Origin: Pseudonocardia sp.
GTDB lineage: Bacteria; Actinomycetota; Actinomycetes; Mycobacteriales; Pseudonocardiaceae
DNA length: 32,028 bases
Direction: 5' to 3'
Assembly: GCA_029263115.1 (NCBI GenBank)
Contig: JAJCYC010000329.1
Coordinates: 1 to 32,028 of the forward strand
The translations under genes were made by a program, and so were the position numbers. Positions 7,327 to 19,134 of the stretch are shown here, piece by piece. The notes below the pieces were generated by a model. The model was not told the origin of the DNA and ran no database searches. It worked only from the letters and a program-made list of their open reading frames with translations. How positions within the stretch are numbered: the first letter of the stretch is position 1; every line of letters begins with the position of its first letter.

Positions 7327-7629
7327 TCGAACCTGCACCCGGACGGGCCCCCGACAGGCCGAGCGCGACTCGACGGCTTAACCCGGGCAGGCATGTCGGG
7401 AGCGGGTCGACGGGCTGCCGGTCGGCATCGTGAGCGACTGGAGCGCTGGGACACCGGACCTGCCGTCCGTTCCTCGACCGAACCCGCTGACGTGAGGTGA
7501 AAGCGCCGCCCGCCGCGCCGAGCGGTCGAACACCCGTTCATCGCACGATCGTAGGCGTGTCCCCGGGCAGCACCGACCTCGTTGAGCACGAGATGGCCCA
7601 CCGCAGCCCCGGGACACCAGATCCCCGTC
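7327..7629. other. Intergenic interval with a possible CBS-domain remnant
   Basis: No intact gene. On the plus strand about 7407-7470 reads VDGLPVGIVSDWSAGTPD, which looks like the end of a CBS domain but has no start and is followed by a stop. The 13-mer CGAACCCGCTGAC, which encodes the end of the preceding protein at 7308-7320, recurs at 7479-7491. This suggests a decayed partial duplication. The convergent tyrosinase gene ends at 7630. Confidence 0.3.
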
Positions 7630-10797
<3,168 letters not shown>

Positions 10798-10946
10798 CGG
10801 GCTCTCCCATCGGTCGGACCCCGTGGGGTGTCGACGCGGCCGGGTCGAGGCAGCGGCCCCCGGGCCCACGAGGCTGGAACCTGGCGATGGCATGAGCAGT
10901 CAACGACCGTCCAGATACGTGCATCCCTTTCCTGCCGCGCCGAGGA

Positions 10947-10964
10947 GATCACGGCCTCGTGATC
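10947..10964 (-). terminator. Hairpin overlapping the nuoN stop
   Basis: GATCACG (10958-10964 read on the minus strand) and CGTGATC (10947-10953) form a perfect 7-bp stem with a 4-nt loop that includes part of the nuoN stop codon. There is no U-tract, as is common in actinomycetes. It may terminate or attenuate the nuo transcript before the tyrosinase gene. Confidence 0.35.
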
Positions 10965-12378
10965 AGCTGCCGAGGACGGCGAGGACCGGGCCGGACACGA
11001 TCCCGAGCAGCAGGGAGACCCCGGCGGCGGTGTGGGCGCTGACGGCGCCCCAGATGCCGGCCCTCGACAGCGGCTCGGCGGGTGCGGCCGGGTCGCCGCG
11101 CCGGAACGCAGGGGCGACCCATCGCAGGTAGTAGAAGACGCTCGCCATCGTGTTGACGACCGCGATCACGGCGAGCCAGGCCAGGCCGGCGTCGACGGTC
11201 GCGGTGAACACGGTGAGCTTGCCGACGAACACCGCGGTGGGTGGGGTGCCGATCAGCCCGAGCAGGCAGACGACCAGGCTCAGGGCGAGCAGGCGGTGCC
11301 GGCTGGCCAAGCCCCGGTAGTCGGCGATGGTGGTGGCCCGAGGCAGCGCCGCGACCACGGCGAACGCGCCGAGATTGGTCACGGCGTAGGCCGCGAGGTA
11401 GAAGCCCAGCGCCGGCAGGGCGAGGACGGCCTTGCCGGCCGCGGCGACCGCCATCAGCAGGTAGCCGACCTGGCTGATCGTGGAATAGGCGAGCAGGCGG
11501 CGCACGTCGTCCTGGAAGAACGCGGCGAGGTTGCCCAGCGTCATGGTCACCGCGGCGATGACCGCGATCAGCAGCGACCAGTCGACGTCGGTGGTCGACA
11601 GGGCGGTGGACAGCAGCCGGTACAGCGCCCACAGCCCGCCGATCTTGGGGATCGTCGTGACGAACGCGGCGACCGGGGTGGTGGCGCCCTGCACGACGTC
11701 GGGCACCCAGAAGTGCAGCGGCACCGCACCGATCTTGAACAGCAACCCGGCGAGCACCGCGACGAGTCCGACCGCGACGACGACGCGCGGCGCCCCGGAG
11801 AGCGCGAACGCCAGGTCGGTGTACTGCGTGGAGCCGCCGCCGCCGAACAGCAGCGTCGCCCCGACCAGCATGGTGACCCCGGACAGCGCGCCCATCAGGT
11901 AGTACTTCATCGCCGCCTCGGTGCCGGGGGCGGTGCGGGCGATGCCGGTCAGGGCGTAGAGCGGGATGCTCGCGAGCAGGAAGGCCGCGACCAGGAGCAG
12001 CAGGTCGTTGGCGCCGGCCATGACGATCGCGCCGAGGCCACCCAGGAGCAGCAGCACGGAGAACTCGGCCTCCCGCGCGCTCCCGGAGAACCGGTCCACC
12101 GACAACCCGATGGTCGCGACGATCGAGGCCAGCACGATGATCCGGACCGCGCCGAGCCCGACGTCGACGACGTAGGTGTCCCCGAACACCATCTGGACGG
12201 GCCGGGTCAGATCGGCGACGGCAGCAGCCATCCCGACGACGCAGGCCGCCACGGCGATCAGCCGCACGATCCACTGCCGGTGCCGCGGCAGCCACGACCC
12301 GGCGAGCAGACCCCCGACCGCGGCCAGCACCAGCAGCAGCTCGGGCACCAGCGCCGCCGGGTTCTCGTTCATGTCCAT
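10963..12378 (-). CDS. nuoN: NuoN-like subunit of a complex I membrane arm
   Basis: 471 residues, about 14 hydrophobic helices, antiporter-like. The broken-helix region with the channel lysine is present (LFKIGAVPLHFWVPDVVQGA), as are LLAYSTISQVGYLL and TPPTAVFVGKL. The conserved glutamate of TM5, usually in a LELLSLxLY context, is missing: the segment reads AAFLLASIPLY, with Leu134 at that place. In E. coli NuoN this residue (Glu133) is part of the proton path, so pumping here may be impaired or different. It is the last nuo gene, beginning just after the nuoM stop. Membrane protein; a quinone-reductase role is unlikely because the peripheral-arm genes are absent. Confidence 0.9.
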   Translation of the reverse strand: MDMNENPAALVPELLLVLAAVGGLLAGSWLPRHRQWIVRLIAVAACVVGMAAAVADLTRPVQMVFGDTYVVDVGLGAVRIIVLASIVATIGLSVDRFSGSAREAEFSVLLLLGGLGAIVMAGANDLLLLVAAFLLASIPLYALTGIARTAPGTEAAMKYYLMGALSGVTMLVGATLLFGGGGSTQYTDLAFALSGAPRVVVAVGLVAVLAGLLFKIGAVPLHFWVPDVVQGATTPVAAFVTTIPKIGGLWALYRLLSTALSTTDVDWSLLIAVIAAVTMTLGNLAAFFQDDVRRLLAYSTISQVGYLLMAVAAAGKAVLALPALGFYLAAYAVTNLGAFAVVAALPRATTIADYRGLASRHRLLALSLVVCLLGLIGTPPTAVFVGKLTVFTATVDAGLAWLAVIAVVNTMASVFYYLRWVAPAFRRGDPAAPAEPLSRAGIWGAVSAHTAAGVSLLLGIVSGPVLAVLGS

Positions 12379-12379
12379 G

Positions 12380-13861
12380 TCAGCGGGCCACCAGCTCGAC
12401 GACCGCGCGCGCGGCGGGCTCGATCACGTCGAGCAGGAACCGCGGGAACACCCCGATGACCACGGTCGCCACGACCAGCGGCGCGATGGCGGCGCCCTCC
12501 ACGACGGTGACGTCACCCACCGGGCCGGGCGTCCGAGTGGCGCCGAGGAACACCCGCTGGAAGGCGATCAAGAACAGCGCAGCGGTCAGCACGATGCCCA
12601 ACACCGCGATCGCGGTGGGCACGGGCGCGCCCGGCAGGGACCCGGTGAAGATCTGGAACTCGGCGATGAACCCGGAGAACCCCGGCAGCCCCAGCGACGC
12701 GAACGCAGCGGCGGCGAACAGCAGCGCGAAGCGCGGGGCCGGGCGGGCCAGCCCGCCGTAGGCGGCCATGTCGTAGGTCCCGCCCCGGGCGTACAGCACC
12801 CCGGTGAGCAGGAACAGCGCCCCGGTGATCAGACCGTGGCTGACCATCTGGGTCACCGCCCCGGTGACGGCCAGCGTCCGCGCCTGCTCCGCGGTGCCGG
12901 CGACGAGCCCGGCCGCGCCCACGCCGAGGACGACGTAGCCCATGTGGTTGACCGAGGTGTAGGCGATCATGCGTTTGAGGTCGGTCTGGGCCAGCGCGAC
13001 CAGCGCCCCGTAGATCACCGACACCACCCCGACGATCACGATGACCAGCGCGTACTGCCGCCAGGTTCCGGGCATGATCGGCATCACGATCCGGACGAAG
13101 CCGAAGGTGCCCATCTTCAGCAGCACCCCGGCCAGGATCGCCGACCCGGCCGCGGGCGCGTCGCTGTGTGCGGGGGGCAGCCAGGTGTGGAACGGCACGG
13201 TCGGGGTCTTGATCGCCAGACCGACGACGAGCGCGAGCAGCACCAGCCCGGCCAGCGGCCCGCCGCCGTCCAGCGGTGCCGCCGCGGTGAGCTCGACGAT
13301 GTCGAACGTCCCGCCGGCCAGGTAGAGCCCGATGAACCCGAGCAGCAGCACCAGCGAACCGAGGAAGGTGTAGAGGAAGAACATCAGCGCCGAGCGCCGC
13401 GCCCGTTCCCCGTGCCCCCAGCCGGCGATCACGAAGTACATCGCCACGATCGAGACGTCGAAGAAGACGAAGAACAGGATCAGGTCCAGCGACACGAACA
13501 GCCCGAGCGACACCGTGTGCAGCAGCAGGAACAGCACCGCGTAGGCCCGGACGCGCTTCGTCTCCCGCAGCGAGAAGATCGCACAGGCCAGGAACAGGAC
13601 GCAGGTCATCGCCAGCAGCGGCAGCGACATCCCGTCGACACCGATGTGGTAGCCCGAGGACACCGTCGGGATCCACTCGACGTCGGTCTCGTAACCGATC
13701 CCCGACGAGGGGTCGTACCCGATCCAGAGGGCGACGACCAGCGCCAGGTCGACCGCGCTCACCGCTACCCAGGTCCAGCGGATCGCGGGATCGGGCAGCC
13801 GGGGCAGCGCCAGCAGCACCAGCCCGACGGCCAGCGGCAGGAACACCACGACGGAGAGCAC
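12380..13861 (-). CDS. nuoM: NuoM-like subunit of a complex I membrane arm
   Basis: 493 residues with about 14 transmembrane helices. Antiporter-like motifs are clear: the lysine segment GLAIKTPTVPFHTWLPPAH, GVLLKMGTFGFVRI and LKRMIAYTSVNHMGYV. In TM5 the usual FFE...PMYFLI glutamate is replaced by aspartate (FFVFFDVSIVAMYF, Asp135), a conservative change at a residue essential in E. coli NuoM. It starts 3 nt after nuoL and ends 1 nt before nuoN, so translation is probably coupled. It lies in the plasma membrane as one of the putative proton channels. Confidence 0.93.
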   Translation of the reverse strand: MLSVVVFLPLAVGLVLLALPRLPDPAIRWTWVAVSAVDLALVVALWIGYDPSSGIGYETDVEWIPTVSSGYHIGVDGMSLPLLAMTCVLFLACAIFSLRETKRVRAYAVLFLLLHTVSLGLFVSLDLILFFVFFDVSIVAMYFVIAGWGHGERARRSALMFFLYTFLGSLVLLLGFIGLYLAGGTFDIVELTAAAPLDGGGPLAGLVLLALVVGLAIKTPTVPFHTWLPPAHSDAPAAGSAILAGVLLKMGTFGFVRIVMPIMPGTWRQYALVIVIVGVVSVIYGALVALAQTDLKRMIAYTSVNHMGYVVLGVGAAGLVAGTAEQARTLAVTGAVTQMVSHGLITGALFLLTGVLYARGGTYDMAAYGGLARPAPRFALLFAAAAFASLGLPGFSGFIAEFQIFTGSLPGAPVPTAIAVLGIVLTAALFLIAFQRVFLGATRTPGPVGDVTVVEGAAIAPLVVATVVIGVFPRFLLDVIEPAARAVVELVAR

Positions 13862-13864
13862 ACG

Positions 13865-15742
13865 TCACCTCACGAGGACGAGGAACAGGGCCAGCACCGC
13901 GAGCGCACCTGCGGCCTGGGCGTAGTAGTGGTGCAGCTGCCCGGTCTGCGGGCGCCGCGCGAGCCGCCCGAGCGCGCGGCCGACCCCTCCGACACCGGTG
14001 ACCGTCGCGGAGATCAGGGTGTCCACGCGCAGATCGGCGAGCCGCGCGGCCGACCGGCCGGTCCCGGCCGCCGCCCACACCGCGCCGTCGACGACCTTCC
14101 CGTCGAACACGCCCAGGGCCCGCGCGGCCGCCATCGTCGGCGCGGCCACCCCGACCCGCGCCGCGTGCTCCAGACCGAGCCATGCGCGCAGCGGCCCGAC
14201 CCGGGACCCGATGCGGATGAGCGCCGGCAGCTCGGGCAACACCGCGGCGCCCCGCAGCGCCGCGCGCGCCGCCAGCACCACCGCGAGCACCACCGCCACC
14301 GCCAGCACGCCCGACACCAGCGCCTCGACCGGCGTCGGCGCAGGTTCGCCTGCCGCGCCCAGCGCCACGCGCACCGGATCCACGGCCAGCCCCAACACCG
14401 CAGCCGCCACGGCCAACGGCACCAACGGCCACCGGGCCGGACTCGAAATCTCCCGGGTGCCCGCTTGCTCGGTGTCATAGCCGGGATCGCGCGGAGCGTC
14501 GCCCAGCACCGCCACCAGTGCGGCGGCGGCATACGCAGCGCTGATCAACACCCCGAACAGACCCGCCGCATACAACGCGGGCGAGGTCGCGGCGGCCGCA
14601 GCCAGCACCGCGTCCTTCCCGAAGAAGATCGACAACGGGGGCAGCCCGGCCAGGCTCAGCGCGCCCACCGCGAACACCGTTCCGACCAGCGGCCAGCGCC
14701 ACGCCGCACCCCGCAGCGCGGCGAGCTGCTTGGTGCCCAGAGCGGTCAGCCACGCCCCGGCCACCAGGAACAGCAGGCTCTTCGTCGCCGCGTGCGCCAC
14801 CAGCTGCAGCGTTCCCCCGGCCGTCGAGCCGACCCCGGCGGCCAGCACGACGAACCCGATCTGCGAGCACGTCGACGCCGCGAGCAGCTGCTTCAGGTCG
14901 GTCTGGGCGAGCGCGACCAGACCCAGCGCCACCACCGTGGCGGCCCCGACCCACGCGACCACCGGCCCGGCCCACCCCGACCCCGCCAGCAGCGGCTCGA
15001 CCCGCACCAGCAGGTACCCACCGGCGGCGACCATCGTGGCGGAGTGCAGCAACGCCGACACCGCGCTCGGGCCGTCCATCGCCCGGGAGAGCCAGAAGCT
15101 GAACGGCAGCTGCGCCGACTTCCCCAGCGCGGCGATCACCAGCCCGGCGGTCAGCAGGTCACGCCATCCCGCCGCGGCCGCGGGGAGGTCGGCCAGGGCG
15201 AGGCTGCCCACTCCCCCGGCCAGCGCCGCCCCGGCCGCCACGTAGAGCCCGACGTCGGCGGTGCGGGTGACCAGGAACGCCGTCGCACCCGACTCGGCCG
15301 GGCCGTCGGCGCTCCAGCGGTGGGCGACCAGCGCGTAGGACATCGCGCCCATCACCTCCCACGCCGCGAGCAGCGTGAGCAGGTTGGTCGCGGTGACCGT
15401 CACCAGCATCGCCCCGACGAACACCAGCACCAGCCCGAAGAACCGGTGGCGCGCGCTGACTTCCGCTGCGGCGAACACCACGACCCCGAGCGCCACCGCG
15501 GACACGAGCAGGACCAGCACCGCGGAGAGCCCGTCGACGGCCAGCGCGGCGTCGATCCCGGCCACCAGTGGCGTCGACACCGCCGGGCGACCCACCGCCA
15601 CCAGCACCGCGAGCACCAGGGTGACTACCGAGGCACCGATCGCGACCGGGGCCGCGACCGACCCGGCCGGACGCCCGGCGACGAGCAGCCCGAGCCCGCC
15701 CAGCACCGGGACCGCCACGAGCGCGACCAGGAGCAAGCCCAC
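13865..15742 (-). CDS. nuoL: NuoL-like subunit of a complex I membrane arm
   Basis: 625 residues, close to the normal NuoL length, including the C-terminal region that forms the long lateral helix. Glu129 in AAWEVMGAMSYALVAHRW and Lys208 in LGKSAQLPFSFWLSRAMDGP are the conserved TM5 and TM7 charges; ALLHSATMVAAGGYLL and LAQTDLKQLLAASTCSQIG are also typical. GTG start, 1 nt after the nuoK stop. Unlike NuoM and NuoN here, its key glutamate is intact, so it is the best candidate for a working proton or cation channel in this set. Confidence 0.93.
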   Translation of the reverse strand: MGLLLVALVAVPVLGGLGLLVAGRPAGSVAAPVAIGASVVTLVLAVLVAVGRPAVSTPLVAGIDAALAVDGLSAVLVLLVSAVALGVVVFAAAEVSARHRFFGLVLVFVGAMLVTVTATNLLTLLAAWEVMGAMSYALVAHRWSADGPAESGATAFLVTRTADVGLYVAAGAALAGGVGSLALADLPAAAAGWRDLLTAGLVIAALGKSAQLPFSFWLSRAMDGPSAVSALLHSATMVAAGGYLLVRVEPLLAGSGWAGPVVAWVGAATVVALGLVALAQTDLKQLLAASTCSQIGFVVLAAGVGSTAGGTLQLVAHAATKSLLFLVAGAWLTALGTKQLAALRGAAWRWPLVGTVFAVGALSLAGLPPLSIFFGKDAVLAAAAATSPALYAAGLFGVLISAAYAAAALVAVLGDAPRDPGYDTEQAGTREISSPARWPLVPLAVAAAVLGLAVDPVRVALGAAGEPAPTPVEALVSGVLAVAVVLAVVLAARAALRGAAVLPELPALIRIGSRVGPLRAWLGLEHAARVGVAAPTMAAARALGVFDGKVVDGAVWAAAGTGRSAARLADLRVDTLISATVTGVGGVGRALGRLARRPQTGQLHHYYAQAAGALAVLALFLVLVR

Positions 15743-15743
15743 G

Positions 15744-16049
15744 TCAGTCCTTCAGCTCGGCGGCCATGTCGGTCATGTCGATCTCACCCGACCGGAAGAT
15801 CGCGATGGCCACCGCGAACCCCATCGCCATCTCGACGGCCATCAGCGTCACCGCCACCAGCACGACCACCTGCCCGTCCGGCTCGGCCGGCGACACGTAG
15901 AACCAGAACGCGGCCCCGGCGACGATCACCGCGTTCACCATCAACTCCAACCCCATCATGATCATCACGATGGACTGCTGGGACAGCGCGCCGTAGAGCC
16001 CCACGGCCAGCAAGGCGACCGCAAGCAGCAGGAAGGCCTGCAGGCTCAT
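15744..16049 (-). CDS. nuoK: NuoK-like subunit of a complex I membrane arm
   Basis: 101 residues and three transmembrane helices, the standard NuoK size. Both membrane glutamates of the family are present: Glu35 in MMGLELMVNA and Glu73 in LMAVEMAMGFAVAIAIFR, equivalent to Glu36 and Glu72 of E. coli. Its start overlaps the nuoJ stop by 4 nt. These residues link the E-channel to the antiporter-like subunits, so this part of the arm looks functional. Confidence 0.93.
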   Translation of the reverse strand: MSLQAFLLLAVALLAVGLYGALSQQSIVMIMMGLELMVNAVIVAGAAFWFYVSPAEPDGQVVVLVAVTLMAVEMAMGFAVAIAIFRSGEIDMTDMAAELKD

Positions 16050-16621
16050 CCGATGCTCCCCCGGATCGGGTCGTCCGCCGGCCGGCCCTTGAGGTCGTCA
16101 CCGAAGCGGTCGTAGCGGCCCCGCGGATGCGCCAGCACGACCGACGACACGATCGTCGCGAACAGCCCCAACCCGATCACCAGCATCACCAGCATGTGCG
16201 AACCCATCAGCGCCTCGCCGAGCGCGAACGTGACGTCCGGCGCAGGCTCACCCCGGCGCTGCGGCCAGTCGACCAGGAACACCCCCGTACCGAGGACGGC
16301 GAACGTGCCGCCCGCGATCAGCAGCGACCCGCGCTGGTTGTGCACCATCGTCATCGGCATCAACCCGGCCGGGTTCATCATCAACATGATCATGAAGACG
16401 GCCATCACCACCATCTCCATGATCATCATGAGGACGACCAGCACCCCGAGGTAGGACAGGCCCAGCAGCAGCAGTGGGGTCGCGGCGAACACGAACGACG
16501 CGAGCAGCGCGAACGTCGCCCGCGCCATCGAGTCGACCCGGAACACCGCCACCCCGGTCACCACGGCACCGACCGCGCACACCCAGAAGATCACCCCAGA
16601 GAAGATCGACACAGTGACCAC
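16046..16621 (-). CDS. nuoJ: NuoJ-like subunit of a complex I membrane arm
   Basis: 191 residues with five predicted membrane helices. The conserved TM3 region SYLGVLVVL is present, but it continues into a strikingly Met-rich helix with an internal glutamate (Glu69, MMIMEMVVMAVFMIMLMM), unlike canonical NuoJ. NPAGLMPMTMVHNQRG follows. It starts 1 nt before the end of nuoH, in a continuous minus-strand operon. Identity as NuoJ is secured by position and topology; sequence divergence suggests a separate lineage of complex I-like modules. Confidence 0.87.
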   Translation of the reverse strand: MVTVSIFSGVIFWVCAVGAVVTGVAVFRVDSMARATFALLASFVFAATPLLLLGLSYLGVLVVLMMIMEMVVMAVFMIMLMMNPAGLMPMTMVHNQRGSLLIAGGTFAVLGTGVFLVDWPQRRGEPAPDVTFALGEALMGSHMLVMLVIGLGLFATIVSSVVLAHPRGRYDRFGDDLKGRPADDPIRGSIG

Positions 16622-16622
16622 G

Positions 16623-17582
16623 TCACATCCCTCCCATCGACGGCGCGCCTCGGGCGAGCACGACCAGGGCGACGAGCAGCGCCTGCAGCAGCGTCAGCGG
16701 GATCAGCACCATCCAGCCGAACTCCGCGAAGCGGTCCATCCGCACCGTCGCGACCCGGCTGCGGATCCACACCAGCAGACCCAGCACCGCGACGGTCTTG
16801 ACCACCGTCCACAGCCAGCCCGGCAACAACGGGCCCGCGCCGCCACCGAGGAACAGCGGCACCGACATCGCCGCCGCCGCGGCCAGCAGCAGCCACCGCC
16901 CGCCCAGTAGCAGCAGCCGGTCGACCCCGGAGTACTCGGCTAGCACCCCGCCCGCGACGTCGCGCCCGGTCGCGGTGTCGAACGGCCCGGCGAACGACAG
17001 AGCCAGGGCGGACACCAGGAACGCGACGAACGCGACCGGCATCCACACCACGAACCACAGCCCGTCCTGTGCGGCCACCGCGCCCGCGACCGACAGCGAG
17101 CCGGCCCCGGTGGCCACCGTGATCAGCGCGAACATGTGCGGCAGCTCGTAGGACAGGCCCTGCACCACGAACCGGTAGCCCCCGACCAGGCCCCACACCG
17201 AGTTGGTGCCCCAGCCCGCCATCCACAGCGCCGCCCACATGACGACCTCCATGGCGTTGAACCAGACGATGCCCACCGACAGGTCGCTCGCCGTGACACC
17301 CCCCAGCGGCACCACCAGCGCGGCCAGCACCGCCGCCACCGGCACCAGCACCACGCCGGTCCGGGCCAGCAGCCGGTCCGACGCGACCACCGAGCGACGT
17401 TGCTGCACCAGCAGCCGGCCGGACTCGGCCAGCGGCGCCGCCAGCACCGACCCGGTGATCCGCCGCCCGTCCGCGCGCGCGTCCAGCACCCGCGCGAACG
17501 CCGCCCCACCCAGCGCCAGCACGGCGAGCAGAACAGGCACGAGCAGCACCGTCCACAGCGGACCCTGCTGCACCGGGCTCAC
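16623..17582 (-). CDS. nuoH: Divergent NuoH-like subunit
   Basis: 319 residues with about eight membrane helices. Family landmarks are GWGTNSVWGLVGGYRFVVQG followed by LSYELPHMF (canonical GWxSNxKYxLLGxxRxxAQxxSYE) and GGVLAEYSGVDRLL (canonical EYSG). The quinone-channel region near the N-terminus is degenerate: the usual GPN(R/K)VGP and KE segments are absent, and the stretch before EYSG lacks the usual ExE acidic residues. NuoH normally shapes the quinone site with NuoB and NuoD. Here those partners seem reduced to the protein encoded just upstream, so ordinary quinone chemistry is doubtful. GTG start overlapping the end of the upstream gene. Confidence 0.85.
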   Translation of the reverse strand: MSPVQQGPLWTVLLVPVLLAVLALGGAAFARVLDARADGRRITGSVLAAPLAESGRLLVQQRRSVVASDRLLARTGVVLVPVAAVLAALVVPLGGVTASDLSVGIVWFNAMEVVMWAALWMAGWGTNSVWGLVGGYRFVVQGLSYELPHMFALITVATGAGSLSVAGAVAAQDGLWFVVWMPVAFVAFLVSALALSFAGPFDTATGRDVAGGVLAEYSGVDRLLLLGGRWLLLAAAAAMSVPLFLGGGAGPLLPGWLWTVVKTVAVLGLLVWIRSRVATVRMDRFAEFGWMVLIPLTLLQALLVALVVLARGAPSMGGM

Positions 17583-18787
17583 CGCGCGGCCTCACGCGGA
17601 GCCACCAGCGCGTCCAGATCGGGGTCGAGCGACGCCACGAGCACCCGAGCCGCGGCCAGCTCGTGACCCTCCAGCAACCCCGGCAGGACATCGACCGCGA
17701 CGCGTGCACGCCGGTCCGGGTCACCGGCGGGCACGGCGCCCTCGGCGACCTCGAGCCAGCGACGCCACCGGTCCGTCGCGTCCCCGGCCAGGTCGCCGTG
17801 GGAGTCGTCGAGCCAACCGATGCCGTCGGTGGCCCAGCGCAACGTGCTGGACCGGCGCAGGCGCCGCGTGAACCGCCGCAGCTCCGCGTCGTCGACCCCA
17901 CCCGCAAGGACGTCGTCGCGCAGTCGGCGGGCCGTCCGAGCCGCGGTCGAGGCGCCGCACACCGCCAGCAGGCGCGCCAGGCCGTCCAGTGCCGCGGCCG
18001 CCGGCGGGCCGTCCCACGGCGAGCCGGGCCCGCCGAGCACCTCCACCTGCGCGGACTGCACGACGTCGCCCTGCAGCGCGACCCGCACGACCAGGCCGGC
18101 CGGCCAGTCGGTGAGTATCGGACCCAGCGTTACGTGCAGGACGTCCAGCGTCAGCCCGTCCCGGTCCGGTGCCCGCTCGGCCATCGGCAGCCCGGCCACC
18201 ACGCCGCCGTGCATCATGTGCATGTCGTGGCCACCGCCCACCTCGTGGCCGTCCTGCGACTCATCGGCGCCACCGTGCATGCCGTGGCCCCCGCCTCGGG
18301 ATTCATCCTGGCTCCCGTGCCCGTCGTGGCCACCGTGCGCGTCCTGTCCACCGCACGACGACACGTCGTCGCTACCGTGCGTGGCGTGACCGCCGTGCAT
18401 GTCGTGAGGTGCGCCGCGACCACCTTCCGCGACAGCGATGTGCCCCTCGCCGGACCGACGGGCCGCGTCAGCTCGGTGGTGCTCGGGCTCGGCGAGACGG
18501 GCGCGAGCACGGTCGAGCTCGCCGACCACCGCATCGGCGTCGCCGACGTCGACCCGGGACCGCGGGGACGGCAGCTGCGACCACACCCGCTCCACCTCCG
18601 CGACGAGCGCGGGGCCAGGCGATCCGCACACCACGAACAGGTCGGCCCCGGCCGGCCCCGCGGCCTGGTCCCAACCGCGCTCCCGGATCACCCGCTCGAC
18701 GGCCAGGCGCACCCCACGACCTCCCGGCAGCGGCACCAGCAGTGGTCGCGGCGCCGCCCGGGCCAGCATCCACCCGGTCAGGTCCAC
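17579..18787 (-). CDS. Vestigial NuoB/NuoD-like fusion with a His-rich linker
   Basis: 402 residues between nuoA and nuoH. Residues 15-92 resemble NuoB: AGADLFVVCGSPGPALVAEV followed by ERVWSQLPSP corresponds to the NuoB stretch ADxxIVxGTxxxKMAPxLxxxYxQMPxP. The cysteines that hold cluster N2 are absent. Residues 125-193 are a His/Gly/Asp/Met-rich segment (HGGHDGHG, HDMHMMHGG), apparently unfolded and metal-binding. Residues 212-400 start like NuoD (LHVTLGPILTDWPAGLVVRV, compare LGPQHPxxHGVLRL) but lack the quinone-site histidines. GTG start overlapping the nuoA stop. I infer a structural adaptor capping the membrane arm, not an electron-transfer subunit. A second possibility is an unrelated protein with chance similarity. 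Confidence 0.65.
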   Translation of the reverse strand: MDLTGWMLARAAPRPLLVPLPGGRGVRLAVERVIRERGWDQAAGPAGADLFVVCGSPGPALVAEVERVWSQLPSPRSRVDVGDADAVVGELDRARARLAEPEHHRADAARRSGEGHIAVAEGGRGAPHDMHGGHATHGSDDVSSCGGQDAHGGHDGHGSQDESRGGGHGMHGGADESQDGHEVGGGHDMHMMHGGVVAGLPMAERAPDRDGLTLDVLHVTLGPILTDWPAGLVVRVALQGDVVQSAQVEVLGGPGSPWDGPPAAAALDGLARLLAVCGASTAARTARRLRDDVLAGGVDDAELRRFTRRLRRSSTLRWATDGIGWLDDSHGDLAGDATDRWRRWLEVAEGAVPAGDPDRRARVAVDVLPGLLEGHELAAARVLVASLDPDLDALVAPREAAR

Positions 18788-19131
18788 CGGAACGCCCCCT
18801 CACGCCACGCATAGACCACACCGGCCACCAGCAGCGCCAGGAACCCGAACATCTCGATCACCGCAGCAGGCCCGATCTGCGCCACCACGACCGCCCACGG
18901 GTACATGAAGACCATCTCCATGTCGAAGGCCAGGAAGACCATCGTGATCGTGTACCACCGCACGTGGTAGCGCGACACCGCATGCTCCACCGGCGCCGAA
19001 CCGGACAGGAACGAATCGGTCGTCAGCGCACCGCGCGCCTGTCGCACCAGGAACGACCAACCGATGACCAGCGACACACCCACGAACGCGACGACGAGCA
19101 GCAGCAACGCCGGGCCGAACTCCGCACCCAT
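18778..19131 (-). CDS. nuoA: NuoA-like subunit of a complex I membrane arm
   Basis: 117 residues and three transmembrane helices, normal for NuoA. The signature YHVRWYTITMVFLAFDMEMV followed by FMYPWA matches the canonical (F)YxxxxxFxxFDxExxFLYPWA, with the acidic FDMEMV conserved. It is the first recognisable gene of the operon. It has no Shine-Dalgarno of its own and starts 3 nt after the stop of a 23-codon open frame, suggesting translational coupling. The next gene starts inside its 3' end. Confidence 0.93.
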   Translation of the reverse strand: MGAEFGPALLLLVVAFVGVSLVIGWSFLVRQARGALTTDSFLSGSAPVEHAVSRYHVRWYTITMVFLAFDMEMVFMYPWAVVVAQIGPAAVIEMFGFLALLVAGVVYAWREGAFRWT

Positions 19132-19134
19132 CGG

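Noticed and set aside
12176-15961. 1261-codon plus-strand frame opposite nuoL/M/N
   Set aside because: His/Arg/Gln-rich antisense product of membrane-protein codons; the minus strand encodes clear Nuo subunits.
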